From the NCBI GenBank assembly GCA_027024225.1, contig JALVSR010000137.1, positions 1 to 61,226 on the forward strand: a stretch of 61,226 nucleotides of DNA, written 5' to 3'. The notes beneath the pieces are model-generated. The model did no database searches. It had not been told where the DNA came from and worked only from the letters and a program-made list of their open reading frames with translations. The stretch is from Hyphomicrobiales bacterium (GTDB lineage: Bacteria; Pseudomonadota; Alphaproteobacteria; Rhizobiales; Aestuariivirgaceae). Of this stretch, positions 48,160 through 58,285 are shown in pieces (position 1 is the stretch's first letter; every line of letters starts with the position of its first letter). The position numbers and the translations under genes are program-made.

Positions 48160-49437
48160 TCACGCCGCGCCGGCCATGTCCTCTTCGCGCATGATGCGCG
48201 GCACGTGTTCGTTCGACGGCGCCAGACCCTGGCGCATGATGATGTCGCGGATGAACGGCACCCGCGCAGCCAGCGTAATGGCCCCGGCGCGCACCATCTG
48301 GTAGGGCAGGAAGTTGGACAGCAGTGCGGTGTTGACCACGTGAATTGCCATCTTGCGCGGGAACACGTCGCGGCGGCGGATGCGGTCGTAATCGTGCATC
48401 ACCTTCTCGCCGCCCCAGTCGTCACCGAAGGCGAAGGCGTCGCCGATGAGCTCGGCGGCCAGGGCCGCGTCGCGGAATGACATGTTCAGCCCCTGCGCGC
48501 CGATGGGCGGCACCGCGTGCGCCGCCTCGCCCACCAGGATGATGCGGTCTTTCGCGAAGTCGTGCGCCACCATGGTCTGCATGGGGAAGCTCTGAAGCTC
48601 GGTGGTATTGGAGATTTTCCCCAGGTCTCCGTGGCTCTCTATCTGGATGCGCCGGGCCAGCTGCTCCGGCCTCAGGGCCATGATCTCGCGCGCCTTCTCC
48701 GGCTTCACCATCCACACCAGCGAGGAGCGGTTGCCCGGCATCGGCACGGTTGTGAACGGCCCCTGCGGCTTGTGATACTCGGTGGACATGTCGTCATGCG
48801 GCGCCGAATGGTCGAAGAAGCAGCCCAGGGCCACCTGGTCGTAATCATGCCGCAGCATGATCATGCCGGCCGAGCCGCGCACGCGCGAGTTGCGCCCGTC
48901 CGCCGCGATTATGACCGGCGCGGAAAGCTCCCCGCCCGATTCCAGCTTCAGCCGCGCGATGCGCTTGCGCTCCGGCGCCACGCCGGTGGCGGAATCGCGG
49001 ATGAATTCCACGCCCAGCTCCTTCGCCTTCTCCGCCAGCGCCGGGTGGAGGTCTTCCAGGGGGATGTTCCAGCCAAACGCATCCCAGCCGGCCTCGCGCG
49101 CCTCGAACGTGACCGTCGGGGCGGTGAAGATGCCGCCCGTGTCGTCCACCAGCCTGAGCTTGCGCAAGGGATTGGAGACGGGCTTGAGCGGCTCGAACAG
49201 TTCGAGATGCTCCAGCAGTTTCACCGACGGGCGCATGAGCGCAATGGTGCGCGGGTCATGCCGTTTCTCGAACGGATCGACCGGTCCGGTGACGATGGCC
49301 GTCTTCAGGCCCTGTTCCGCGCACAGCGCCGCCGCCGCCAGCCCCGCCGGGCCTGCGCCCGCCACGATGACATCGTAGTCGCCCTGTTCCACACCGCTCA
49401 TGACGCGCTCCAGTTCTTGCATCGCCGAATGGGTCAC
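48160..49437 (-). CDS. FAD-dependent monooxygenase, UbiH/VisC family
   Basis: [52 protein letters not shown]. Confidence 0.9.
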   Translation of the reverse strand: MTHSAMQELERVMSGVEQGDYDVIVAGAGPAGLAAAALCAEQGLKTAIVTGPVDPFEKRHDPRTIALMRPSVKLLEHLELFEPLKPVSNPLRKLRLVDDTGGIFTAPTVTFEAREAGWDAFGWNIPLEDLHPALAEKAKELGVEFIRDSATGVAPERKRIARLKLESGGELSAPVIIAADGRNSRVRGSAGMIMLRHDYDQVALGCFFDHSAPHDDMSTEYHKPQGPFTTVPMPGNRSSLVWMVKPEKAREIMALRPEQLARRIQIESHGDLGKISNTTELQSFPMQTMVAHDFAKDRIILVGEAAHAVPPIGAQGLNMSFRDAALAAELIGDAFAFGDDWGGEKVMHDYDRIRRRDVFPRKMAIHVVNTALLSNFLPYQMVRAGAITLAARVPFIRDIIMRQGLAPSNEHVPRIMREEDMAGAA

Positions 49438-49592
49438 CGCTCGAGATACATCCTAGACCTTCACGGGCCGGGGGAAAAGTCCTTGACCGGTATCAGGCGC
49501 CGCGCACTTTCCCAGCGGGGCTTTTTCGTCTAGACAACACGCCAAGCATCGACATTTCATCGCGAACGAACACTCGTGAGAAGAGGGCAGAC

Positions 49593-50816
49593 ATGGCGAA
49601 GATCAAGGTGGAAAATCCCGTCGTCGAGCTCGATGGCGACGAAATGGCCCGCATCATGTGGCACATGATCAAGGAGAAGCTCATTCTCCCCTACCTGGAC
49701 CTGCCCATCAAGTATTTCGACCTGTCCATAGAGAACCGGGACGCCACCAACGACCAGGTGACCGTGGACGCCGCGCTGGCCATTCGCGAATACGGCGTGG
49801 GCATCAAGTGCGCCACCATCACGCCCGACGAGGCGCGGATGAAGGAATTCGGCCTGAAGAAGATGTGGCGCTCGCCCAACGGCACCATCCGCAACATCCT
49901 GGGCGGCGTGATCTTCCGCGAGCCCATCGTCTGCCGCAACATTCCGCGCCTGGTGCCGGGCTGGACGAAGCCCATCGTGATTGGCCGTCACGCGCACGGC
50001 GACCAGTACAAGGCGCAGGACTTCCGCGTGCCGGAGGGGCCGGGCAAACTGACCATCCGCTACGAGGGCGAGGACGGCACGGTGATCGAGCGCGAAATTC
50101 ACCAGTTCACGGTGCAGGATCACGGCGGCGTGGCGCTTGGCATGTTCAACACCGACAAGTCGATTTACGACTTCGCGCGGGCCTGCTTCAACTTCGCGCT
50201 GGACCGCAAGTGGCCGCTGTACATGTCCACCAAGAACACCATCCTGAAAGCCTATGATGGCCGCTTCAAGGACATCTTCCAGGAGGTGTACGAGAAGGAG
50301 TTCAAGAAGGAGTTCGACAGGCACGGCCTGACCTACGAACACCGCCTCATCGACGACATGGTGGCCGCGGCGCTGAAATGGTCGGGTGGCTTCGTCTGGG
50401 CCTGCAAGAACTACGATGGCGATGTGCAGTCCGACGTGGTGGCCCAGGGCTTCGGCTCGCTGGGACTGATGACCTCGCAGCTGCTCACGCCCGATGGCAA
50501 GATCATGGAATCGGAAGCCGCGCACGGCACCGTCACACGCCATTACCGCCTGCACCAGGAGGGCAAGGAAACCTCCACCAATTCCACCGCGTCGATCTTC
50601 GCCTGGACGCGCGGGCTGGCGCATCGTGGCAAGCTGGACGGCAACCAGGAGCTTGTCAATTTCGCCCGGACACTGGAACGGGTGGTCATCGAAACCATCG
50701 AGTCGGGCTACATGACCAAGGATCTGGCCATTCTCGTCGGCCCGGAGCAGAAGTGGCTCACCACCACCGGCTATTTGGATAAGATCGACGAGAACCTGCA
50801 AAAGGCCATGGCATAG
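49593..50816 (+). CDS. icd: NADP-dependent isocitrate dehydrogenase
   Basis: [36 protein letters not shown]. Confidence 0.97.
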   Translation: MAKIKVENPVVELDGDEMARIMWHMIKEKLILPYLDLPIKYFDLSIENRDATNDQVTVDAALAIREYGVGIKCATITPDEARMKEFGLKKMWRSPNGTIRNILGGVIFREPIVCRNIPRLVPGWTKPIVIGRHAHGDQYKAQDFRVPEGPGKLTIRYEGEDGTVIEREIHQFTVQDHGGVALGMFNTDKSIYDFARACFNFALDRKWPLYMSTKNTILKAYDGRFKDIFQEVYEKEFKKEFDRHGLTYEHRLIDDMVAAALKWSGGFVWACKNYDGDVQSDVVAQGFGSLGLMTSQLLTPDGKIMESEAAHGTVTRHYRLHQEGKETSTNSTASIFAWTRGLAHRGKLDGNQELVNFARTLERVVIETIESGYMTKDLAILVGPEQKWLTTTGYLDKIDENLQKAMA

Positions 50817-51064
50817 AAAGGCGCCGCCGTGCTCAAGAGGCTTGTGCGGCGCAGGTGGCACGGGACGCCCCGGATGGCCGCGATGCATTGACGCCCGCGC
50901 TACAACTTTCTAGAAATGCGGTGTTATTGTTCCGGAAGGAAACTCCGCTTTCCAGCATCGCTCTTGATGTTCCCGGCTGGCCGGTCGTAAGGGCGTTTGG
51001 GTCGCAAGGCCAGGGGATGGCTGCTGGCACAAGGCGTGATTTGTCATCATATCAGGGGGTGATC

Positions 51065-51370
51065 ATGTCGGAAAAGAATACGGTTACCCGTGCCACGTTG
51101 GCGGAGGCCGTGTATCGCAAGGTTGGGCTTTCACGCTCCGAATCGCGCCAGCTGGTGGGACAGGTGCTGGACCTCATAATCGACGCACTGGACAAGGATG
51201 AGGTCGTGAAGCTTTCTTCTTTCGGGACCTTCAGGATCCGCCACAAGAAGGCGCGCATTGGACGTAATCCGCGCACGAAGGAAGAGGCCATCATTACCCC
51301 CCGTCGTGTGCCCAGCTTCCGCGCCAGCCCGCACATGAAGGCCCGCATCAACGGTGACGAAAAGGAATAA
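51065..51370 (+). CDS. ihfA: integration host factor subunit alpha
   Basis: [37 protein letters not shown]...[23 protein letters not shown]. Confidence 0.95.
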   Translation: MSEKNTVTRATLAEAVYRKVGLSRSESRQLVGQVLDLIIDALDKDEVVKLSSFGTFRIRHKKARIGRNPRTKEEAIITPRRVPSFRASPHMKARINGDEKE

Positions 51371-51863
51371 GCTCTGCCGGGAGAGCTTGCGGGCTGGGCG
51401 CGTTTCGGCTGGGCGCGGTCTTCATGGCCCGGAGCGTATGCGTTTGGACACTTGATGGGGACCGGGGCGCATGAGGCCATGCCGCACAGCAAGCAGCAGG
51501 GACCGCAGAACGTATTGGCGGGCGCTTCTTCCGTGCGGCACGGCGCCCGATGGCGTGTGTTTTGCTTCATGGTCGGAAAAAAGTTACAACTTTAACGAAA
51601 TGTTGCTATGAATGGCGTGGGGATGATTCGGGGGGCGAAAGCCATATGTAGCGGTTTGGCCTGAGGATTTCTTCGCGTTCTTGAGTTTCAAGGCAGGGTG
51701 TTGAGCGATTGTTGCGCAAGAATTCGCTGAGCTCGCAAGGATATTTCGGCTAGCGCGTCGGTGAGACGTTTTTTCGCTCCCTGGATGCCGAAGGCCTGCA
51801 CGGTGTTGTCATTGAGTGGTTCGTGGTGCGTCTTTTCCAGGCCGGCCGCCGGAAGGAGGGGGT

Positions 51864-52385
51864 ATGCAAAAGGCGCCAGATGCCTTCCGCACCATCAGCG
51901 AAGTGGCTGGTGAGCTGGAAGTGCCGCAACATGTCCTGCGATTCTGGGAAACACGATTCTCGCAGATCCGCCCCATGAAAAGGGCGGGAGGGCGCAGGTA
52001 TTATCGTCCACAAGATGTCGATTTGCTGCGCGGCATCCGTCAGCTACTCTACGAAGAAGGCTATACCATCAAGGGGGTGCAGAAGATCCTGCGTGAACAT
52101 GGCATTGCCCATGTCATCGCCATTGGCAAGGGAGAGATAGCGCCGGGACCGGCCATGGGCATCAACATGGCTGCCCTGACGCAACAACGGGCTTCTTCCG
52201 CAACCTCGGAGCCAGCCGGCGCCTCGGAAGGGGCGCCCGCGCAACCGGAACAGCGGGAAAAATCCTCCCCGGCCGCGGTATCAGCCCCCTCCGATGACGC
52301 CATGCTGGCGAATCTGCGCGAAGCGCTGGCGGAGTTGGAACGCGCTGGCCAGCTTCTCAGAAGTGTGGCCAACCTGACGGAATGA
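51864..52385 (+). CDS. MerR family transcriptional regulator
   Basis: [51 protein letters not shown]; follows ihfA. Confidence 0.93.
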   Translation: MQKAPDAFRTISEVAGELEVPQHVLRFWETRFSQIRPMKRAGGRRYYRPQDVDLLRGIRQLLYEEGYTIKGVQKILREHGIAHVIAIGKGEIAPGPAMGINMAALTQQRASSATSEPAGASEGAPAQPEQREKSSPAAVSAPSDDAMLANLREALAELERAGQLLRSVANLTE

Positions 52386-52574
52386 AATGCCTCTTTTCTT
52401 GCTTTTTCACGGTCCAATATCCATGATCGGGCCTGTTCGGAGCGGCTTGCCCGGCGCCGGGCGGCATTTGTTGCCTGGTTGGCGCGGATGAATCCCGGAA
52501 CCTGGGCGGAGAGTTCTTCTGGTTGTGAAGGGGCCGCCCGTTGCGGTCTTCCCTTTCGGATCCCATCGGCGAGA

Positions 52575-52856
52575 TCAAAAGAGCGTCCCCCAAATCCGGA
52601 TGAGGTGGGTGCGGTAAATGTCCAGGGCGAAATTCACCGCGCCAAGAATGACCGCGATGGCGGCCAGCAGGAAGACGTTGGTTGTCATGATGGTGGAAGG
52701 CACCTTTGCGCGACGGACCTTGCGCTTGTACCAGAAGTATGACTGCACCACGATGTAAGCGAGGGCGAGAACGACCAACTGGGAGGAAATCGGTGGATCT
52801 CCCTGTCGCAAGACCTGCGAAATATCATGTATCAACTTTTCCCAAAGGTGCTGCAT
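52575..52856 (-). CDS. small membrane protein, hypothetical
   Basis: Two hydrophobic stretches (QLVVLALAYIVVQSYFWY; NVFLLAAIAVILGAVNFAL). Confidence 0.5.
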   Translation of the reverse strand: MQHLWEKLIHDISQVLRQGDPPISSQLVVLALAYIVVQSYFWYKRKVRRAKVPSTIMTTNVFLLAAIAVILGAVNFALDIYRTHLIRIWGTLF

Positions 52857-53259
52857 GGCATCCTCGATCCCTGCCGCGTGAATGCAGGATGGTCCATTTT
52901 CGCGGTTTTCTTGCGACCTTCATGGCCATACGGCCGATACCGGCGGAAAGCATGCACCGCTTGGGCGTGACGATCCTTGCAAAGGCACGGCCACCGCCTT
53001 GGGGCAGGGCCATATGTATCCCGTGGCGCCCGGCGCCATTTTCGGTGCATTTCGCCGGCTTTCGCCCCTGAAAAAAGGGATGCGGCCATTTCCCGCGGAC
53101 ACAGGCCCGGCGTCATTTCGCGAAAATGCCACCAGCATCGCCGTCATCCGGGGATCCACACCCTGACCCGTATCCTGTCACGGAAAGATGAAAAAGACCT
53201 GAATCCTCGCCAGCGTCAGTGTCATGGCGGGCGGAAAGCCCGCATCGCAAATGGAGCGC

Positions 53260-53700
53260 TCAAGGCTGGCGTGGACGGCACATGGCGGCATACTGGAACC
53301 CGTGCAGCCGCAGGGCCCATTGAAGGCCCACGATGGCGCCCTTTGACGGACGCAACAGCACCACGGTGGCGATGGTCCACAACAGCGCCCACGCCCACTG
53401 CGGCCACGCAAGGTGCACCATGTGGGCCAGCAACATCAGCAAGGCCACCAGCTGCAAGGCCACGAACGCGGCGATGGGCAGACTGATGCGGCTGGCGCGG
53501 TGGTGGTAGAGCTCTTCTCCGCAACGGGCGCATTTTTTCACCACCCGCAGACCCGACGCGTAAAGAGAGGATTCCCCGCAAGCCGGACACGCGCCACGTG
53601 CGCCCCGCAGCATGGCCGGCAACCATGGGCGGCGCAGCGCGGGGGTCAGAGGCCGGGCATGTGGTTGCCGTGGGATGTGATGAAAACCTGTCTTGCTCAT
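53260..53700 (-). CDS. DUF983 family protein
   Basis: RGACPACGESSLYASGLRVVKKCARCGEELYHHRA followed by two TM segments. Confidence 0.82.
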   Translation of the reverse strand: MSKTGFHHIPRQPHARPLTPALRRPWLPAMLRGARGACPACGESSLYASGLRVVKKCARCGEELYHHRASRISLPIAAFVALQLVALLMLLAHMVHLAWPQWAWALLWTIATVVLLRPSKGAIVGLQWALRLHGFQYAAMCRPRQP

Positions 53701-53980
53701 TTGTCCGCCTGTTTCAGCGCTGTTGCACCGTTTGGCGCGCCAGTTTTTGCCGTATTCGCATGTCCTTCAGCCCAGCGCAAAGGCACTCCACGGGCAAAGG
53801 CTCCTGCGCCTTCCGGCTGCGATTCGCCCCCTCCTCGATTCGTCCACCATTCCCGATGCTGGTATTGAAGATTTTCGACCACAATTGGGAAAGCCCGTCA
53901 TCTGACGCGCGACACAATGCCGCTCCCCCTCCGCTCTCCTTTCACCCTGGCGCAATGAGGGCATTTGCCCTTTGCCTCTG

Positions 53981-55426
53981 TCAGGCGGCGTGCCGCCACA
54001 AGAGCCAGATGCGGCGGCTCACCTCCGCGTTCATCACCACGGCGATCAACGCCAGCGTGAGCAGCGGCAGGTTCAGCAAAGCGCCAAGCATGACGAGAAA
54101 TACCCGCACGTCCCGTCCCATGCGAAAGCGCTGTTCACGCGCCGCACCCAGCCGCTTGCGCATGAAGCCGTCGTACTTGTCCGCCGTGTAGCTGTTCACG
54201 AAGCTGCCCACTATGGCCGCGAAGCCCCACAGGATGGCCGCCGCGCCGGTGCCACCTGTGGCCACGGCGGCGCTCCACGCGTGCCAGGTGAGGCCGAACA
54301 GCAAGAAGGCGTCCGCATAGCGGTCCAGCACCGCGTCCAGCCAGGCGCCGAAGTTGCTGTGCAGGCGCTTCAGCCGCGCGATCTCGCCATCCACGCCATC
54401 GATGATGGAGGAAAGCTGCGCCAGCAACCCTCCCAGCGCCAGCGTCCACCAGCCGGGGAGGGCCATCAGCAAGGCCGCCAGCGTGGCCAGCAGGAAGGAG
54501 AAAATGGTTATCTGGTTGGGCGTGACGGGCAGATGCGCGATGCGCCGGGTGAGCCAGCGCGAGACGGGCCGATTGAGCCAGCGCGAGACGGGTCCGTCGT
54601 GCGCCTTGCCGCGTTCGGCGTTCAGCAATCGGCGCTCGGCCTCTGCCAGGGCTTCCGGCGTGTCCACGTCCAGCCAGCGCGCGCCGGAAACATCGGCCGC
54701 CAGCGCCCCGTTTTCCGTGGCCAGTCTGCGCATGGCGGCGGACAGGCTCATTTCGTCACCGTCCTCCCGCGCCCGGCGCAGAGCGTGCATCATGCCATCG
54801 GTGCACAGGAACAGGCCGGTGTCGACAGCCTGCCACTGCGGAATATCCTTGCCGATGGCACGGATGAAAAGCTCGCCTTCGCGTTCTTCCAGCCGCACCT
54901 TCGTGGCATCGGCCGGATCGAAAATGGCGGCCAGGTTGCGATCCACCGCCAGCCGCACCGCGCCCGAGGGCAAGGGCTTGCGCAGCATTTCCTCCGCCAT
55001 GGCCGGGTCCAGCAGGTGATCGCACATGGCCAGCCAGAAGGAGAGCGTTTCGCCGGGGCCTTCGGAGGCCTCGCCTTGCGCATCCGCCAGCAGGGCCTCC
55101 ATGGCCGCCAGCGCCGAAGCGCCGTTGCCATCGCGCCAGTCCTTTACCCGCACCGGAACGATCTCCACGCCGCGGCGCCGACCCGTTTCCAGGAAGTGGC
55201 GCTCCACTTCATCCGCGCGGTGGCCCAGCGCCACGTAAAGGCGCCGCACGCCGATGTCACGGAAGAACAGCACCGCGCGTTCGGCCAGGGTGAGCCCCAG
55301 CACCCGCGTGAGCGGCTTTGGCCGCTCCTGTGCCGCAAACAGGCGCGAGCCTTCGCCCGCGGCCAGCAGTACCGCGCGCGTGGGTGCGGGAATGCGCCCT
55401 GTTTTCCGCGGCCATTCGCTGCTCAT
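53981..55426 (-). CDS. fused nucleotidyltransferase/CDP-alcohol phosphotransferase, likely IPCT/DIPPS (DIP-phosphate synthesis)
   Basis: N-terminal NTP transferase (AVLLAAGEGSRLF...RPKPLTRVLG; WLDVDTPEALAEAERRLL) and C-terminal CDP-alcohol motif DGEIARLKRLHSNFGAWLDAVLD; two genes downstream of ino1; start inferred (ORF opens at 55537). Confidence 0.78.
   Translation of the reverse strand: MSSEWPRKTGRIPAPTRAVLLAAGEGSRLFAAQERPKPLTRVLGLTLAERAVLFFRDIGVRRLYVALGHRADEVERHFLETGRRRGVEIVPVRVKDWRDGNGASALAAMEALLADAQGEASEGPGETLSFWLAMCDHLLDPAMAEEMLRKPLPSGAVRLAVDRNLAAIFDPADATKVRLEEREGELFIRAIGKDIPQWQAVDTGLFLCTDGMMHALRRAREDGDEMSLSAAMRRLATENGALAADVSGARWLDVDTPEALAEAERRLLNAERGKAHDGPVSRWLNRPVSRWLTRRIAHLPVTPNQITIFSFLLATLAALLMALPGWWTLALGGLLAQLSSIIDGVDGEIARLKRLHSNFGAWLDAVLDRYADAFLLFGLTWHAWSAAVATGGTGAAAILWGFAAIVGSFVNSYTADKYDGFMRKRLGAAREQRFRMGRDVRVFLVMLGALLNLPLLTLALIAVVMNAEVSRRIWLLWRHAA
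54551..54592. repeat. 24-bp in-frame tandem duplication (GAGCCAGCGCGAGACGGG...) in the interdomain linker
   Basis: Two GAGCCAGCGCGAGACGGG copies 24 bp apart; protein PVSRWLNRPVSRWLTRR. Confidence 0.85.
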
Positions 55427-55553
55427 GGGATGTTCTTTCCGGGTGGAAGACAGGGTGGGGGGTGTGGCCCTTGCCGCGGAAACGTCTCCAGGCTGAAACA
55501 TCACCGACCCGTTTTTCCCTTCGCTGGTGGTTGCCATTCACAAGTGGTTCGTT

Positions 55554-56471
55554 TCAAAGGAACACCTTGCGCAGCCGCGCCAGAATGTCTTCCAGCAGGT
55601 CGCGGCTGGCGGCGGCGATGATGGAGCGCCGCTCCAGCAGGTTCGCGGGCGGCGGCGCCTGCTCCAGCGCCGCATCCAGCAGCATGATCACGCCGCCAGC
55701 GGCGCGCACCATGGCCGCGGCCGCCAGCCAGCTTTCGGCCGTCAGCCGTCCACGCACATCGATATGGGCATCCAGCTGCCCCCGCGCAACGGCCAGCAGG
55801 GCGGCGGAGCAGCAGCCAAGCGTGCGCACCCCCCGCGCCGTCTGCATGACCTCCGCCAGTGGCAGACCGGGCGCATGATGGTTCAGCTCCACCGAGATCA
55901 TGGCCTTTTGCAGGCGCTCTACCTTGTTCACCCGCAGCGCCATGGAACCTTCGGGCCATTCGGCCCGGGCGCCCTCATGGTCCATGACGAACGTGGCGTC
56001 CGCGCCTGCCAGCGGGTGGATGAGCGCGGCGCGCACGGTGGATGCGGCCAGAGGCCCCGCCGGGGGCAGGGCAGCGGCGCAGAAATTGGACATGGCGGCG
56101 AAAGGCAGGCCACGGGCGAAGTTGTCGGATCCGTCCACCGGGTCGATGACGAGGCGCATCAATGGCGCTCCACGCCCCATGTGCTGTGGCCGCGCTTCCT
56201 CCGAAAGCAACACCAGCGGCACCTGGCGCTCGCGCAGCAGCGTCTCCATGGCCGCGTGGGCGGCAAGATCGAAGGCCCGCACGGCATCGCCCTTGGCGTT
56301 TCGCACCCGGGCGGGGTTGGTGCCGGCGGCAAGGGCGGCGCCGATGCCGACATTGGCCAGGTCGCGCAACAGGGCGAGCTCGGCGTCATCCCGATGCTTG
56401 GCGGCATAAGTGGTCACGGCGGCTCTCCCATCATCCCTTCGCATCGTCGGGCCGGTGACGTGGACGCGCAT
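55554..56471 (-). CDS. inositol monophosphatase-family phosphatase (start uncertain)
   Basis: SEEARPQHMGRGAPLMRLVIDPVDGSDNFARGLPFAAMS metal-binding motif. Confidence 0.8.
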   Translation of the reverse strand: MRVHVTGPTMRRDDGRAAVTTYAAKHRDDAELALLRDLANVGIGAALAAGTNPARVRNAKGDAVRAFDLAAHAAMETLLRERQVPLVLLSEEARPQHMGRGAPLMRLVIDPVDGSDNFARGLPFAAMSNFCAAALPPAGPLAASTVRAALIHPLAGADATFVMDHEGARAEWPEGSMALRVNKVERLQKAMISVELNHHAPGLPLAEVMQTARGVRTLGCCSAALLAVARGQLDAHIDVRGRLTAESWLAAAAMVRAAGGVIMLLDAALEQAPPPANLLERRSIIAAASRDLLEDILARLRKVFL

Positions 56472-56558
56472 CCACCACCTGCGCCGTCACGACCCGGCAA
56501 CGGCGAATTTCTTCGTTGCCCTTTTCCTTGAATATCAAAATGCATCAAGGACCACCCA

Positions 56559-56625
56559 CCGCTCCGCGCCCCCACCCAACCCCCAAATTGTGAGAAACAA
56601 GGGGTTGGGTGGGGACGCGGGGCGG
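56559..56625. repeat. structured intergenic element, copy B
   Basis: CCGCTCCGCGCCCCCACCCAACCCC / GGGGTTGGGTGGGGACGCGGGGCGG arms; homologous to copy A. Confidence 0.7.
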
Positions 56626-56683
56626 TTTCTTCGGTCAGACATTGCGCAATCTGGTATAATGGGAAACCGGGGGGAATTGAAAA

Positions 56684-56712
56684 GAGGCGGAAGGAACAAT
56701 TCCTTCCGCCTC
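56684..56712 (-). terminator. Rho-independent terminator of ino1
   Basis: GAGGCGGAAGGAA-caa-TTCCTTCCGCCTC; TTTT follows on minus strand. Confidence 0.8.
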
Positions 56713-56736
56713 GCTTTCGTTTCGCGTGTGGCCGCG

Positions 56737-57882
56737 TCACTCGGCGGCTTCGCGCACTTCCCGCTGGCTGGGCAGGGGGAAGAAGCGCTCCCAGTCTTCG
56801 TCCGCCAGGAAGGCCTCCACCGCCTCGCGCGCGGCATCGTCGCGGATCTGCACCGGCGGCGTCTTCATGTAGTAGCTGCACGCCGGGTACACGGGGCCGC
56901 TCATGCCACGCTCCTTCGCGATGGCGGCGCAGCGCAGCGCGTCGATGACCACGCCGGCGGAGTTGGGCGAATCCTGCACCGAGAGCCTCAGCTCAAGCTC
57001 GATGGGTGCGCCGCCGAAGCCCTGGCCCTCCATGCGGATGAAGGCGATCTTGTTGTCCTTCTGCCAGGGCACGTAGTCCGACGGCCCGATGTGCACGTTT
57101 TTCGGGTCGATGGGCGCGTCCAGCTGCGAGACCACCGCGCCGGTCTTGGACTTCTTCTTCGACTTCAGCCGGTCCAGCGCCAGCATGTTCAGGAAATCCG
57201 TGTTGCCACCCGTGTTGAGCTGATAGGTGCGCTCAAGCGCGTAGCCACGGTCGGCGAACAGGCGCGTGAGCAACCGATGCACGATGGTGGCGCCCACCTG
57301 GCTCTTGATGTCGTCACCCACGATGGGCACGCCCGCTGCGCGGAACCTCTCCGCCCATTCCGGATCGGAGGCGATGAACACCGGCACCGCGTTCACGAAG
57401 GCCACGCCCGCCTTCAGCGCCGCTTCCGCGTAGTGCCGCACCGCCTGCTCGGAACCCACGGGCAGGTAACACACCAGCACGTCCGCACCCGACTTCTTCA
57501 GCTCTTCGACCACGTCCACGGGTTCGGCGTCGGCCACGCGGAAGGCCACGTCCTCGTCATAGTCGGCCATGTGCGGCGCCACGCCGTCCAGCACCGGACC
57601 CATCTTCACCGTCACACCGGTCTCGGGGATTTCCGGCTGGAACACCATGGTGTTGTTGGGCTTGGCGAAGATGGCCTTTTCCAGAGGCTGCCCCACCTTG
57701 CGTTTGTCCACGTCGAATGCGGCCACCCATTCGATATCCCACGGCTTGTAACCTGCCATGTCCGGGTGCATCAGGCCGGTGGAGCCATCATATCCATTGC
57801 GACGATAGTATTCGACACCCTGCACAAGAGAACTTGCGCAATTGCCCACACCTGCAATGGCAACCCTGATCTTTTTCGCCAT
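56737..57882 (-). CDS. ino1: myo-inositol-1(3)-phosphate synthase
   Basis: MAKKIRVAIAGVGNCASSLVQGVEYYR...TYQLNTGGNTDFLNMLALDRLKSKKKSKTGAV. Confidence 0.93.
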   Translation of the reverse strand: MAKKIRVAIAGVGNCASSLVQGVEYYRRNGYDGSTGLMHPDMAGYKPWDIEWVAAFDVDKRKVGQPLEKAIFAKPNNTMVFQPEIPETGVTVKMGPVLDGVAPHMADYDEDVAFRVADAEPVDVVEELKKSGADVLVCYLPVGSEQAVRHYAEAALKAGVAFVNAVPVFIASDPEWAERFRAAGVPIVGDDIKSQVGATIVHRLLTRLFADRGYALERTYQLNTGGNTDFLNMLALDRLKSKKKSKTGAVVSQLDAPIDPKNVHIGPSDYVPWQKDNKIAFIRMEGQGFGGAPIELELRLSVQDSPNSAGVVIDALRCAAIAKERGMSGPVYPACSYYMKTPPVQIRDDAAREAVEAFLADEDWERFFPLPSQREVREAAE

Positions 57883-58141
57883 CTTTCTCCTCTCCATCGT
57901 TGATGCTCACAACAATCCTCTTTCCAGCCCCCAGCTGCCGGGCTGGCGAAAACGTTGCAATCATCGGCAACGGAAAGAAGCGCCAACGGCTGAAAACGAA
58001 TCGCCTTGCCTTACTCGCGAACGAGTGGATTCAGCCTGCGGCAATCATTGATTTATGCATGCGAGGACCTGTCTTCAACCCCGGTGGGTTTCGCCTTTCG
58101 GGGTGATTAGAGACAGAGCGGGAGAAAACGAAAGAACACGG

Positions 58142-58174
58142 AAAAAGCCCCGCCGGGGAGGGCGCCGGCGGGGC
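58142..58174 (-). terminator. Rho-independent terminator downstream of the peroxiredoxin gene
   Basis: Minus strand GCCCCGCCGG...CCGGCGGGGCTTTTT. Confidence 0.8.
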
Positions 58175-58238
58175 GGCAGCCGTCGATTTGAGGAGGGGAA
58201 GGGGAGGGAGCGACGGCTGTGGAAAGATCGCGTTCGGT

Positions 58239-58264
58239 CGGCCACGCGCAATTGCGCGTGGCCG
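58239..58264. repeat. 26-bp perfect palindrome
   Basis: CGGCCACGCGCAATTGCGCGTGGCCG. Confidence 0.9.
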
Positions 58265-58285
58265 GTCGTGCATGATTGCGGAGCC

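Noticed and set aside
53972-55621. 549-aa plus-strand ORF opposite the fused inositol enzyme
   Set aside because: Shadow ORF; conserved motifs are on the minus strand.
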